This document shows positions 8,434-15,252 of a stretch of DNA of 15,721 bases, one piece after another (position 1 is the first letter of the stretch; each line of letters opens with the position of its first letter). This DNA is from Acidobacteriota bacterium (lineage in GTDB: Bacteria > Acidobacteriota > Terriglobia > 20CM-2-55-15), in the NCBI GenBank assembly GCA_003222755.1, contig QHXA01000084.1, forward strand, positions 1 to 15,721, in the 5' to 3' direction. The position numbers and the translations under genes were made by a program. The notes below the pieces were generated by a model. It had not been told where the DNA came from. It searched no databases and saw only the letters and a program-made list of their open reading frames with translations.

Positions 8434-8554
8434 CTGGAGTTTGGACATTTGGGGCTTCGAGACGTAAATACGAATCCTGGCCTTCAGAACGCTTCGCACC
8501 GCGGAGCGGTGCCAGGAGATTAGCCAGGGGTACGCGTTTTTTGCGTACCCCTGG
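8434..8554. repeat. Dispersed hairpin repeat element, copy B
   Basis: This copy has the same module order as 2533-2672: CTGGAGTTTGGACATTT (8434-8450), the GCACCGC-GGA-GCGGTGC hairpin (8496-8512), then a 12-bp perfect stem CCAGGGGTACGC with a GTTTTTT loop (8524-8554). From about 8491 on it is nearly identical to the 2607-2672 stretch. After 8554 it continues to match the reverse complement of the right-hand copy (GGAATCCGCACCCTGAAGG). It lies in the divergent gap between the operon start (8324) and the PQQ gene (8785). The rest of 8325-8433 holds the operon's leader and a degenerate partial copy around 8416-8428. Confidence 0.85.
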
Positions 8555-8610
8555 AATACGGCGACCACTCAGGAATCCGCACCCTGAAGGGGTGTCGAGG
8601 CTCCCTCGCA

Positions 8611-8640
8611 CGCACCCTTTCCAGGGTGCGGCTGTTTTTT
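8611..8640 (+). terminator. Hairpin plus T-tract, terminator-like
   Basis: CGCACCCT (8611-8618), loop TTCC, AGGGTGCG (8623-8630) form a perfect 8-bp stem, followed after four bases by six T (8635-8640) and more T-rich sequence. This has the shape of a rho-independent terminator on the plus strand. No plus-strand gene lies upstream, so it would stop transcripts that begin inside the repeat element. It may also simply be another repeat module. Confidence 0.45.
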
Positions 8641-8771
8641 GGTTTTAGGCAACCGGGGGTTGCGCTCGCTCCCGCTCGCTTAATCCCGGCTAATTCCCTG
8701 ACACGCCTCCGGCGTGCGCAAAACTTAAGCGCAAAAAACAAAACTGTTAGCTCGCAGCCCTTTGTTTACGG
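8641..8771. other. Remainder of the divergent intergenic gap
   Basis: No gene is supported here. A further small hairpin, CACGCC-TCC-GGCGTG (8702-8716), has the same style as the other repeat hairpins. The reading frame of the PQQ gene stays open through this stretch, but the translation lacks secretion features and runs through repeat sequence, so it is not taken as coding. Confidence 0.5.
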
Positions 8772-8777
8772 TATAAG
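8772..8777 (+). promoter_or_regulatory. Possible -10 element for a leaderless transcript
   Basis: TATAAG ends seven bases before the ATG at 8785, so a transcript starting at usual distance would begin at or next to the start codon. There is no Shine-Dalgarno sequence in the preceding 20 bases, which fits leaderless translation. No convincing -35 box stands 16-18 bases upstream, so confidence is low. Confidence 0.35.
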
Positions 8778-8784
8778 CAACGGC

Positions 8785-10458
8785 ATGACGATAGGGCGAA
8801 TCCTTTCGGTGACAGTGCTCATCCTTACACTGGGTCTCCTGACAACAGCTGCGCAGCCGCAACCGGTGCAGCGTCCGATTACCGAGCAAGACCTGCTGGA
8901 TGGCTTGAAGAATTCATCGCGCTGGCTGACGTTCTCCGGCGACTATGCCGGGCAGCGGCACAGTTCGTTGAAGCAGTTGACGCCGCAAAATGTCGGCGGA
9001 CTCGTCCCGCAGTGGGTGTTCCAAACCGATGTACCGGGCCTGCCGGGACGGGGCCTCGAAAATACGCCGCTCGTCGTCGACGGCATTCTGTACGTAACCG
9101 GCAACAACAATCAGGCCTGGGCAATCGATGGGCGCACCGGGCGTCCCATCTGGAGCTATCGCCGCAGGCTGCCTGAAAATTTTTCATCCAAGGTCTGCTG
9201 CGGTCCCGTCAACCGCGGCTTTGCCATTCTTGGTGATCGCCTGTATATGGGCACGCTTGATGCGCACCTTGTGGCACTCGACCGCATGTCTGGGGATCTG
9301 ATCTGGGACGTCGCCGTCGGCGATCTGAAAAATGCCAACGCGATCACCGCGGCGCCGCTGGTTGTTAAAAACAAAGTGATTATCGGCGTAGCCGGTGGAG
9401 ATTTCTCAAGCCGCGGCTACATCGATGCCTATGATGCGAATAGCGGCCAGCGCATCTGGCGCTTTTACACGGTTCCACTGCCTGGCGAGCCGGGTGGTGA
9501 GTCCTGGCCCAACCCCGAGGTCGCCGCGCGTGGTGGTGGGGCGGCATGGGTGACGGGTAGTTACGATCCTGCGTTGAACCTTGTCTTCTACGGCACGGGC
9601 AATCCCAATCCCGATTACTACGGCGACGATCGCAAGGGCGACAATCTCTACACCTGCTCGCTTCTTGCGCTCGATGCGGATACCGGGAAGCTGCGCTGGT
9701 ATTACCAGTTCACTCCGCATGATGTTCACGACTGGGACTCGACGCACGTACCCGTGCAAGCGGACCTGACAATCGGCGGCCAGCCTCGAAAAGTGATCAT
9801 GGTTGCGAACCGCAACGGCTTTTTCTACACCCTTGACCGTGAATCAGGGAAGTTACTGGTCGCGAAGCCATTCATCGATCGTCCAAACTGGGCCAAAGAA
9901 ATTGGTCCGGACGGGCGGCCAATTGTGCTCGACGATATTGGGTCTCCCGAAAAGTGTCTGCCGGACAATCACGGCGGTACCGATTTCCAGCCGCCGGCGT
10001 TCGATCCGGACCTGAAATTATTCTTCGTTACCGCTCATGAAACCTGCGCTGTTTGGGAACCGAAAAAACCGCCGGAGCCGATCGGTTTGGGCGTGCGCGT
10101 CCCCAGCGGTGGCCGCGTTCTGGTCGAACGATTCGAACAATTCAGCGCACTGCGTGCAATCGACCCAACAACAGGTCAGCGCCGTTGGGAACATCGATAC
10201 CGCCCGTATCCGTCCACAGTCTCGCATGACCTGACCGGCGGGCTGCTATCAACGGCGTCAGGCCTGCTCTTCACCGGCGACAATGACGGATATTTCTACG
10301 CGTTCGACGCAGCCGTGGGGAAGGAGCTGTGGAAATTCCAGCTCGGTGCGCCCGTTTGGGGCTCCGCCCCTGTCACCTACATGCTCGATGGCCGCCAGTG
10401 GGTCGTCACGACCGCGGGGCTGACTTTCACAGCATTCGCGCTGCCATCGACACGCTAA
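8785..10458 (+). CDS. Secreted PQQ-dependent alcohol dehydrogenase-like quinoprotein
   Basis: A 557-residue periplasmic quinoprotein of the eight-bladed PQQ dehydrogenase family, expected to oxidise an alcohol or similar substrate and pass electrons to a cytochrome. Residues 1-23 are a Sec signal. The vicinal disulfide that packs on PQQ is present (Cys138-Cys139 in KVCCGPVNRG). GTGNPNPDY supplies the metal-binding Asn273 equivalent. PHDVHDWDS places the catalytic Asp at 316 and a second Asp at 318, the Asp-x-Asp arrangement of lanthanide-type enzymes. The usual metal-binding Glu position reads GGDF (Asp206). Propeller W-motifs recur (for example GQRIWRF, GKLRWYY, GKELWKF). The C-terminal cytochrome c domain of quinohaemoproteins is absent. 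The frame is open from 8626, but only the start at 8785 gives a proper signal peptide. Confidence 0.93.
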   Translation: MTIGRILSVTVLILTLGLLTTAAQPQPVQRPITEQDLLDGLKNSSRWLTFSGDYAGQRHSSLKQLTPQNVGGLVPQWVFQTDVPGLPGRGLENTPLVVDGILYVTGNNNQAWAIDGRTGRPIWSYRRRLPENFSSKVCCGPVNRGFAILGDRLYMGTLDAHLVALDRMSGDLIWDVAVGDLKNANAITAAPLVVKNKVIIGVAGGDFSSRGYIDAYDANSGQRIWRFYTVPLPGEPGGESWPNPEVAARGGGAAWVTGSYDPALNLVFYGTGNPNPDYYGDDRKGDNLYTCSLLALDADTGKLRWYYQFTPHDVHDWDSTHVPVQADLTIGGQPRKVIMVANRNGFFYTLDRESGKLLVAKPFIDRPNWAKEIGPDGRPIVLDDIGSPEKCLPDNHGGTDFQPPAFDPDLKLFFVTAHETCAVWEPKKPPEPIGLGVRVPSGGRVLVERFEQFSALRAIDPTTGQRRWEHRYRPYPSTVSHDLTGGLLSTASGLLFTGDNDGYFYAFDAAVGKELWKFQLGAPVWGSAPVTYMLDGRQWVVTTAGLTFTAFALPSTR

Positions 10459-10481
10459 CTGTAGGCGGTTTTGAGGCCGCC
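10459..10481 (+). repeat. Small CTGTAGGCGG hairpin after the PQQ gene
   Basis: Directly after the stop codon, CTGTA is followed by GGCGG, an 8-base loop, and CCGCC. It shares the CTGTAG border with the 67-bp repeats and with the end of the composite element at 2866, so it may be a short relative of these. It could also act as a weak terminator or 3' stabiliser, although a T-tract is missing. Confidence 0.35.
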
Positions 10482-10495
10482 CCCGAGGACTCCAA

Positions 10496-10936
10496 TTGGC
10501 CAAAATACCGAACGTTCTCGACGAACACATCAACACTGCTTTCCCAATCAACGTATGCCTGATTGCTACAGTCTTGCCGAATGGCTTCGCACAGGTGAGC
10601 CCGCGAGGCAGCACGATGGTCTTCGATGACGAGCACCTCGCGTTATGGGAGCGGGGCAAGGGCACGACGAATCAGACTTTGAAAGACGGAACCAAGATCA
10701 CCGTCTTCTTCAGGAAACCGCAACTTCGCGAGCTTGCAATACTGCCGAAGGGTGGCATTGCCCGGTTCTATGGCATCGCCACACTTTATAAATCCGGACC
10801 CGTGTACGAGGAGATCTGGAACCGCCTCATTCAACCCGAGAAGGATCGCGATCCCCAGAAGACAGGATTCGGCGTGCTTATCAAGATCGACAGAGCAGAA
10901 GATCTTGACGGCGCTCCGCTTGATCTCGAGTCATAA
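10496..10936 (+). CDS. Pyridoxamine 5'-phosphate oxidase-like split-barrel flavoprotein (TTG start)
   Basis: A 146-residue cytoplasmic protein resembling the PNPOx-like FMN/F420-binding split barrel. Supporting features are the early beta strands CLIATVLPNGFAQVSPRGS (residues 21-39), a STMVFDDEHLALWERG strand-loop, and a Lys/Thr-rich segment before ITVFFRKP. Such proteins are small flavin- or deazaflavin-dependent oxidoreductases or flavin binders; the substrate is unknown. No ATG in this frame would keep the N-terminal fold. The TTG at 10496 follows GAGGA with a six-base spacer and is taken as the start. It lies 37 bases behind the PQQ gene on the same strand and could be co-transcribed. Confidence 0.82.
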   Translation: MAKIPNVLDEHINTAFPINVCLIATVLPNGFAQVSPRGSTMVFDDEHLALWERGKGTTNQTLKDGTKITVFFRKPQLRELAILPKGGIARFYGIATLYKSGPVYEEIWNRLIQPEKDRDPQKTGFGVLIKIDRAEDLDGAPLDLES

Positions 10937-11265
10937 CCCCAGATTCGCTACATCGCCGATGGGCCGATCTCGTGATAGTACGTGATCCTATCTTTTTTGA
11001 TCGCTCCAACTATCCCTTTCGTTTGCATCTGGATTTCCGGCACAACCGAATTGCAGTGGAAACGTCTTTCGTGAGGAGCATCCGGTAATACCCGGCGACT
11101 CCTGATGACCACATATGTGGAAGGCAGTTGCCTCGCGCGTGCAGGCCACATCTGGCACAGTTTATTTTTGATTTGTGGCATATGTTGGGCATCGCGGGAT
11201 TCCCCAAGCGACGACTCATTAGAGTGTTTGCTTAGTTTGGCATCACACTCGCAAGACTCGATTCG
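10937..11265. other. Gap without a supported gene
   Basis: No RNA gene, hairpin or repeat stands out. The minus strand holds a 77-codon open frame (start at 11181, stop at 10948) whose C-terminal half reads like normal protein (KGIVGAIKKDRITYYHEIG). It has no ribosome-binding site and no recognised family, so it is noted only as a candidate. Confidence 0.35.
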
Positions 11266-11829
11266 ATGAAACCGAGAATCCAAAACCTGAAGCAAAAAAT
11301 CCGGGCTGGCATAGACGAACAATCTGTGTTCGGGCGCACGGACGGCCCACCAGAATTGGAACAACCGTTCGTCGATGCGGTTCTTGCGTTCGAAAGCTGT
11401 CCGAGAAGAACATTGTTGGACGTGCTCGGCGAATCCGCAATCGAGCTTCCGGAGCCGGAGAAGCTGACCGACAGAGAATTAACTGCCAAGCTTTGGGAGG
11501 TCATCCACGCGCTGCTTGCGCGATTCATCGTGATCGGCAACACCGATCATCTTAGCGACCGCGAGCTCTACACACAATTGTGGAGGCAGACACTACGGCA
11601 GGAGTTCGTCATATTGCCCCGTCACACAATGCAAATTGATATGACGAAAACCGGCGCCGACAATGACATGTCGATCTACCTCAAGTACTACGCCACCGAA
11701 GAGCAACGGCAGCTGTATTCGCAGGTGTATCCGGATTTCAAAATGCCGGAACACGTCGAGCCGCCACGCCGGCGAGACCACTTGATTCCCGATGACCCAT
11801 CACGAGTCAACAAGAAGCATGTGAATTGA
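11266..11829 (+). CDS. Hypothetical protein, unrecognised family
   Basis: A 187-residue soluble, charged protein with no signal peptide or membrane segment; I do not recognise the family. It contains an internal near-repeat, TDRELTAKLWEV (residues ~68-79) and SDRELYTQLWRQ (~97-108), in a mostly helical region. A more polar second half (MTKTGADNDMSIYLKYYATE) follows, then a basic Pro/Arg-rich tail. The ribosome-binding site is weak. Its stop is 11 bases from the truncated 3' end of the convergent cas1 remnant, so its own C-terminus lies close to a likely deletion junction and might be altered. Confidence 0.7.
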   Translation: MKPRIQNLKQKIRAGIDEQSVFGRTDGPPELEQPFVDAVLAFESCPRRTLLDVLGESAIELPEPEKLTDRELTAKLWEVIHALLARFIVIGNTDHLSDRELYTQLWRQTLRQEFVILPRHTMQIDMTKTGADNDMSIYLKYYATEEQRQLYSQVYPDFKMPEHVEPPRRRDHLIPDDPSRVNKKHVN

Positions 11830-11840
11830 AGCGATCCACC

Positions 11841-12784
11841 TCAGCCCCGCACTAATCGCTCCAAAGAAACTGCAGAAGCCGGAGATGGTTTGCCCGGCCG
11901 GTCCACATGAAGGAAGCCGGCAAAAGGCTCCAAGCCGGCATTCAACGCAGCGCCCCAAACATTGCCGTACAGGATCCCATATCCATAGTTGAGAGCAGCA
12001 TTCACCATGTCTGTCGCACCGCGATGTTCGCGGCCGAGAAATTCCGTCCTGCTGCCGATGATTTCCGCGACAGCATCCCAATACAATCGGCCTGCCAGAC
12101 CTTCGACGCCCATAAGCACGTGGCGTTTCTCATCTACAGTTGCCGCCATCACGCCTTTAACTTTCTTCGATTGGGCTGCCAGCGAATCCGCTATCGCATT
12201 AATGCGGTCGAAGCGTTCCAGATCTGCCTTCTTCAAGTACTTTCCGAAGTAACGAACGAGCTTCTCTTGATTCCGTACCTTGCCCTCAACGACGGCGCGG
12301 GAAAACTCAAAACCACGATTGTCATTGAAGGCCATTAGCTGATCGCGCCGCGTTTGAATGGTCGCGTTCAAATAAGGAGACGAAACCAGCGCGTACGGCT
12401 TGCCCGCGCCGCCCCAAAAATTGATCCGGATGCCGCGAACGCAAAGCTCCTCCATCAGGTCCGATGAAATCGAGATGCCTTTCGAACCGATGACCAGTTC
12501 TGGAACTGATAGACGATCGTCTTATCTTTCCGCACAACCAAACGTTCGCTCTTCTTCCCAAGATAAAGGCCAAACCCGGAAACAATTAACTGCGCCATGT
12601 CTTCCGTTTTTACGAGTGAAATGCCTTCATCGATGGCGGTCTCGTCTTCCGGCACCTGATCCGGCACCTCGACGCGTAATGGTTCAGGCTCGCCGGTGAA
12701 TAGATTTCGCTGAACCGGTTTGGCGCGTTCGGTCTCCAGAAACTGTTGAAACGCGGTGTCCGCTGTTACAACCGCTTTGCTCAT
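11841..12784 (-). pseudogene. cas1: Broken cas1 (CRISPR integrase), frameshifted and 3'-truncated
   Basis: Cas1 is the metal-dependent integrase that inserts spacers into CRISPR arrays. The 5' part (from ATG 12784) has ~60 unusual residues, then the Cas1 N-terminal strand pattern (QLIVSGFGLYLGKKSERLVV, running to IVYQF). Near 12502 the frame changes and Cas1 resumes as ELVIGSKGISISSDL, then SPYLNATIQTRRDQL and the catalytic helix GVEGLAGRLYW (Glu codon 12104-12102). ALNYGYGILY and FLHVDRPGKPS (metal-ligand His codon 11909-11907) follow. Similarity stops at 11883, so the third ligand Asp, usually in a DLxEEFR-like helix shortly afterwards, is gone. The spacing at the frameshift suggests about 16 bases are missing (inference). 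No cas2, effector gene or array is nearby, so the protein is almost certainly non-functional. Confidence 0.87.
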
Positions 12785-12836
12785 GTGCTGCTCACCCCGG
12801 TTATGTTCTTGAAATTGCCATGAGAGTCTAAGATGG

Positions 12837-14876
12837 ATGCCGCGTGATGACAAAGCCGATCGTGAAATGTCCGTTCTGGAGTGGCGCGCGCTACCCCAAA
12901 CGGTCGCATGGTATTCTCGAAATATGGCCATCCGGAAGGTCGGAAATGTCGATGTCTTCCTCGATGCAGACGGATTGGTGGAATCCATTCAACTATGCGG
13001 CAGAGCGCTTTATTTAACCGCGGACCCTGCCCTCCTCAAAAAGCAGTTTCGTGGCGAAGACCTCGACGCCATGCCGCCGCTCGACCAGCTCTACAGCCAC
13101 GTCTCCACCGATGCGATCATCAAAGCGAATCCCGACTGTTATTACTACGATGAACGGCTCGGAACACTCGTTCTGCGATCGCTCGGCAATGGCGGATTGG
13201 TCGAACCCGGTGATATCCGCAACGGCGGCTTCGGGATGCTGCTCGCGGGCGAAGGCTGGGGCGAAGGTTCCTCGCGTGAAGTGGCGGCCCTCGCGCTGCT
13301 GTATGCGGGAATCGGAATCGTATTCGCGCCGAGCATCGCGCCGATTCATCGTCAGAACCTGATCAACAACGGAATGTTTCCTGTGACCGATCTGACGCTC
13401 GCAAAGCGGCTCGCCGGACGTGAGCGTGTGAGCGTGGATGAAGGGATTGGGTCCTTCGACGATCTCTCTAAGCGCGTCGTGCGTTACGGCGGCCTTTTCC
13501 GATTCATGGAAGCCCGCGCCGCAGGCCGCGAGCCCGAGACGCTAATCGATACACCACCGCGACCCATGACCATCACTGAAAAGATCCTGGCGCGCCACAT
13601 GAAGACGCGACACGGCGCCGTGAAGCCCGGCGATGCTGGATTTATTGACGTGGATGTGGGCTTCTCTCACGACTACACGACGGCCCCCGCCGACGCGATG
13701 ATCCGCGCCGCGCTCGGCCGTCCTCCACGCGTGAAGAATCCGGCGTCGATCCACGCGTTCCCCGATCATCTGACCCTCGCTGCGGATCTGCCGGGAATCA
13801 CACGTGAGGCGCTCGGCGGAATTAAAGATCTTCGCGAGGGACAACAGCGAATCGCGAAAGAGCTGGGCCTTCGATTTCATGCGACGGCATCGGGCGGAAG
13901 CACCGGAATCTGTCACACCGTTATACGCGAAGAAATCGCGCTGCCGGGCCAGGTGATCCTGGGCACGGATTCCCACACGTGCTCGGCGGGCGCCCTGAAC
14001 TGTCTTGCTTATGGTATCGGGAACACCGAAATCGCCTGCGTCTGGGAACACAATCAAGTGGCCGGCCGCGTGCCGCGCACGGTTCGTATCCGGCTGACGC
14101 AGAAGTTGCAGCCGTCGTGTACCGCAAAAGACGTCATCTTGCATCTTGCGCATGAGGGCAAATTGAAAGGCACGTTCACCGGGAAAGTCATGGAATTTAC
14201 GGGAAGCGGCCTCGCCGAATTCTCGTTTGAAGAGCAAGCGGTGCTTTCAAACATGGCCGTCGAATGCAACGCGCTGACGGCAATTATGGAACCCACCGAA
14301 CCGCTGATCCGATATCTTGTCGAGCGGCGCGGCCTCAACCGCGAATACGTGGAATTAATGCTCATATACCCGGATAAGGATTCTGAAGTTGACCACCTGA
14401 TCGATCTCGATCTTTCTCGCATTCAAACTCTGGTGGCCGCTCCGGGCCATCCCGGAAACGGTTTGCCGCTCGAGCAAGTCCGCGGAACGCGCGTCGATAT
14501 GGCGTATGCCGGATCCTGCACAGCCGGCGATATCACCTCCATCGACATGTATGCCCAGGTCTTGCGCGGGCGAAAGGTTCGGATCCCCACATTCATTCAA
14601 TACGGGTCGGAGCGCGTTCGCGAAGAGGCGAAGCGCCGCGGCATTCACGAAACACTGATATCGGCGGGAGTGCACATGATCGAGGAGCCCGGCTGCGGGG
14701 CCTGTATCAATGCCGGTCCGGGAGGTCCTCAACAAGGTCAGGTTGCAATTTCTGCCACCAATCGCAACATGCCGGGACGCATGGGGGAAGGCGACGCCTA
14801 CCTCGCAAATCCTTTAGTTGTAGCGGCTTCCGCCGTTCGCGGCTACATCTGCGGGCCCGAAGACTTGCCCCAGTGA
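12837..14876 (+). CDS. Single-chain aconitase/isopropylmalate-isomerase-family hydratase, swivel domain first
   Basis: A [4Fe-4S] hydro-lyase of the aconitase superfamily, expected to isomerise or dehydrate a hydroxy-di- or tricarboxylate; the substrate is unknown. The LeuD-like swivel domain comes first: STDAIIKAN (~90-98), the GSSRE active-site loop (144-148) and RQNLINNGMFPV (172-183). The LeuC-like part then starts at ITEKILARH (~246). It has GTDSHT (376-381), the cluster cysteines Cys561 (AYAGSC), Cys620 and Cys623 (PGCGAC), and SATNRNMPGRMG. This is the domain order of AcnB without its N-terminal HEAT domain. The usual GSCTN reads GSCTAGD. The start is uncertain: ATGs at 12837, 12867 and 12924 are in frame and none has a good ribosome-binding site; conserved sequence begins after 12924. 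Transcribed divergently from the broken cas1. Confidence 0.9.
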   Translation: MPRDDKADREMSVLEWRALPQTVAWYSRNMAIRKVGNVDVFLDADGLVESIQLCGRALYLTADPALLKKQFRGEDLDAMPPLDQLYSHVSTDAIIKANPDCYYYDERLGTLVLRSLGNGGLVEPGDIRNGGFGMLLAGEGWGEGSSREVAALALLYAGIGIVFAPSIAPIHRQNLINNGMFPVTDLTLAKRLAGRERVSVDEGIGSFDDLSKRVVRYGGLFRFMEARAAGREPETLIDTPPRPMTITEKILARHMKTRHGAVKPGDAGFIDVDVGFSHDYTTAPADAMIRAALGRPPRVKNPASIHAFPDHLTLAADLPGITREALGGIKDLREGQQRIAKELGLRFHATASGGSTGICHTVIREEIALPGQVILGTDSHTCSAGALNCLAYGIGNTEIACVWEHNQVAGRVPRTVRIRLTQKLQPSCTAKDVILHLAHEGKLKGTFTGKVMEFTGSGLAEFSFEEQAVLSNMAVECNALTAIMEPTEPLIRYLVERRGLNREYVELMLIYPDKDSEVDHLIDLDLSRIQTLVAAPGHPGNGLPLEQVRGTRVDMAYAGSCTAGDITSIDMYAQVLRGRKVRIPTFIQYGSERVREEAKRRGIHETLISAGVHMIEEPGCGACINAGPGGPQQGQVAISATNRNMPGRMGEGDAYLANPLVVAASAVRGYICGPEDLPQ

Positions 14877-14897
14877 GCGCGAGTATCGTCCGGCACG

Positions 14898-14917
14898 GTG
14901 TAAATTTTCCTTTACAC
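14898..14917 (+). promoter_or_regulatory. Operator-like inverted repeat over the -35 box
   Basis: GTGTAAA and TTTACAC form a perfect 7-bp inverted repeat with a six-base spacer (TTTTCC). It begins 22 bases after the aconitase stop. Its right half contains the -35 hexamer of the predicted promoter, so a dimeric regulator bound here would block or modulate initiation. No regulator gene is seen in the window. It could instead be a small hairpin in the 3' end of the aconitase mRNA. Confidence 0.55.
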
Positions 14918-14939
14918 TTAGGCGGCCCCGGTGCATAAA
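14911..14939 (+). promoter_or_regulatory. Sigma70-like promoter for the small peptide genes
   Basis: TTTACA (14911-14916; five of six consensus bases) and CATAAA (14934-14939; four of six) are separated by exactly 17 bases. Transcription would start near 14946, giving a leader of about 28 bases that contains the strong ribosome-binding site at 14959-14966. Confidence 0.55.
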
Positions 14940-14973
14940 ACTGTCCTTACTTAATCCTAAGGAGGGTTAAAAG

Positions 14974-15099
14974 ATGAACCCAACGAAGCATAACGAAGGA
15001 CTCGAGCTAGAAATCCTGATTGAGGAGCTTGAAGCCAAAATTGCCCCAGACGGTGGTGAAACCGTCCTGCCCCTGACGCCCGGCGGTCTCGGCGCCTGA
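14974..15099 (+). CDS. Small acidic peptide 1 (41 aa), candidate RiPP-type precursor
   Basis: A 41-residue peptide with an acidic, amphipathic first half (GLELEILIEELEAKIA, residues 9-24), then PDGGETVLPLT (25-35) and a short Gly-rich end (PGGLGA). It has no Cys, Ser, Trp or Tyr. AAGGAGGG with optimal spacing precedes the ATG, pointing to high expression. A paralogue follows 20 bases later. Between residues 8 and 35 the two genes differ by ten synonymous and only two amino-acid-changing codons (L15Q, A21P), strong evidence that both are real and under selection. The tails after residue 35 diverge. The layout (conserved helical leader, GG, variable tail) resembles ribosomal peptide-product precursors, but no known class matches and no modifying enzyme is visible. 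A structural or regulatory micropeptide is an alternative. Confidence 0.8.
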   Translation: MNPTKHNEGLELEILIEELEAKIAPDGGETVLPLTPGGLGA

Positions 15100-15119
15100 T
15101 CTTATAAGGAGGGTTAAAG

Positions 15120-15248
15120 ATGAACCCAATGACGACTCAAGAAGGACTCGAATTAGAAATCCAGATCGAAGAGCTTGAACCAAAGATCGCGCCCGACGGT
15201 GGTGAAACTGTCCTGCCCTTAACGCATGCCCCGGGTCATAAGCATTAA
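15120..15248 (+). CDS. Small acidic peptide 2 (42 aa), paralogue of peptide 1
   Basis: A 42-residue tandem paralogue of the preceding peptide. It keeps the amphipathic segment GLELEIQIEELEPKIA (9-24) and PDGGETVLPLT (25-35) but ends in HAPGHKH, a His/Lys-rich tail that could bind metal or be a modification site. The duplicated unit includes the ribosome-binding site: AAGGAGGG at 15106-15113 with almost the same spacer before ATG. It is probably co-transcribed with peptide 1 and followed within five bases by a strong GC hairpin. Function is unknown; the RiPP-precursor reading is an inference from size, duplication, conserved leader-like half and variable tail. Confidence 0.8.
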   Translation: MNPMTTQEGLELEIQIEELEPKIAPDGGETVLPLTHAPGHKH

Positions 15249-15252
15249 TTCG

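Noticed and set aside
8626..8784. Longer N-terminus for the PQQ dehydrogenase, starting at 8626
   Set aside because: The extra 53 codons run through hairpin-repeat sequence and would move the signal peptide away from the N-terminus.
12780..12840. CRISPR array or leader next to the cas1 remnant
   Set aside because: No direct repeats with spacers occur on either side of the cas1 remnant; the 52-base gap to the aconitase-family gene is unique sequence.
14819..14849. TGTAGC...GCTACA palindrome like the intergenic repeats
   Set aside because: Only the six outer bases on each side pair, it lies inside the conserved aconitase-family C-terminus, and it fits coding sequence by chance.
15042..15080. 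Assigning the peptides to a known RiPP class (graspetide, lanthipeptide, sactipeptide, PQQ-like)
   Set aside because: There is no Cys, Ser, Trp or Tyr, no known core motif, and no modification enzyme within the window, so a class name would be a guess.
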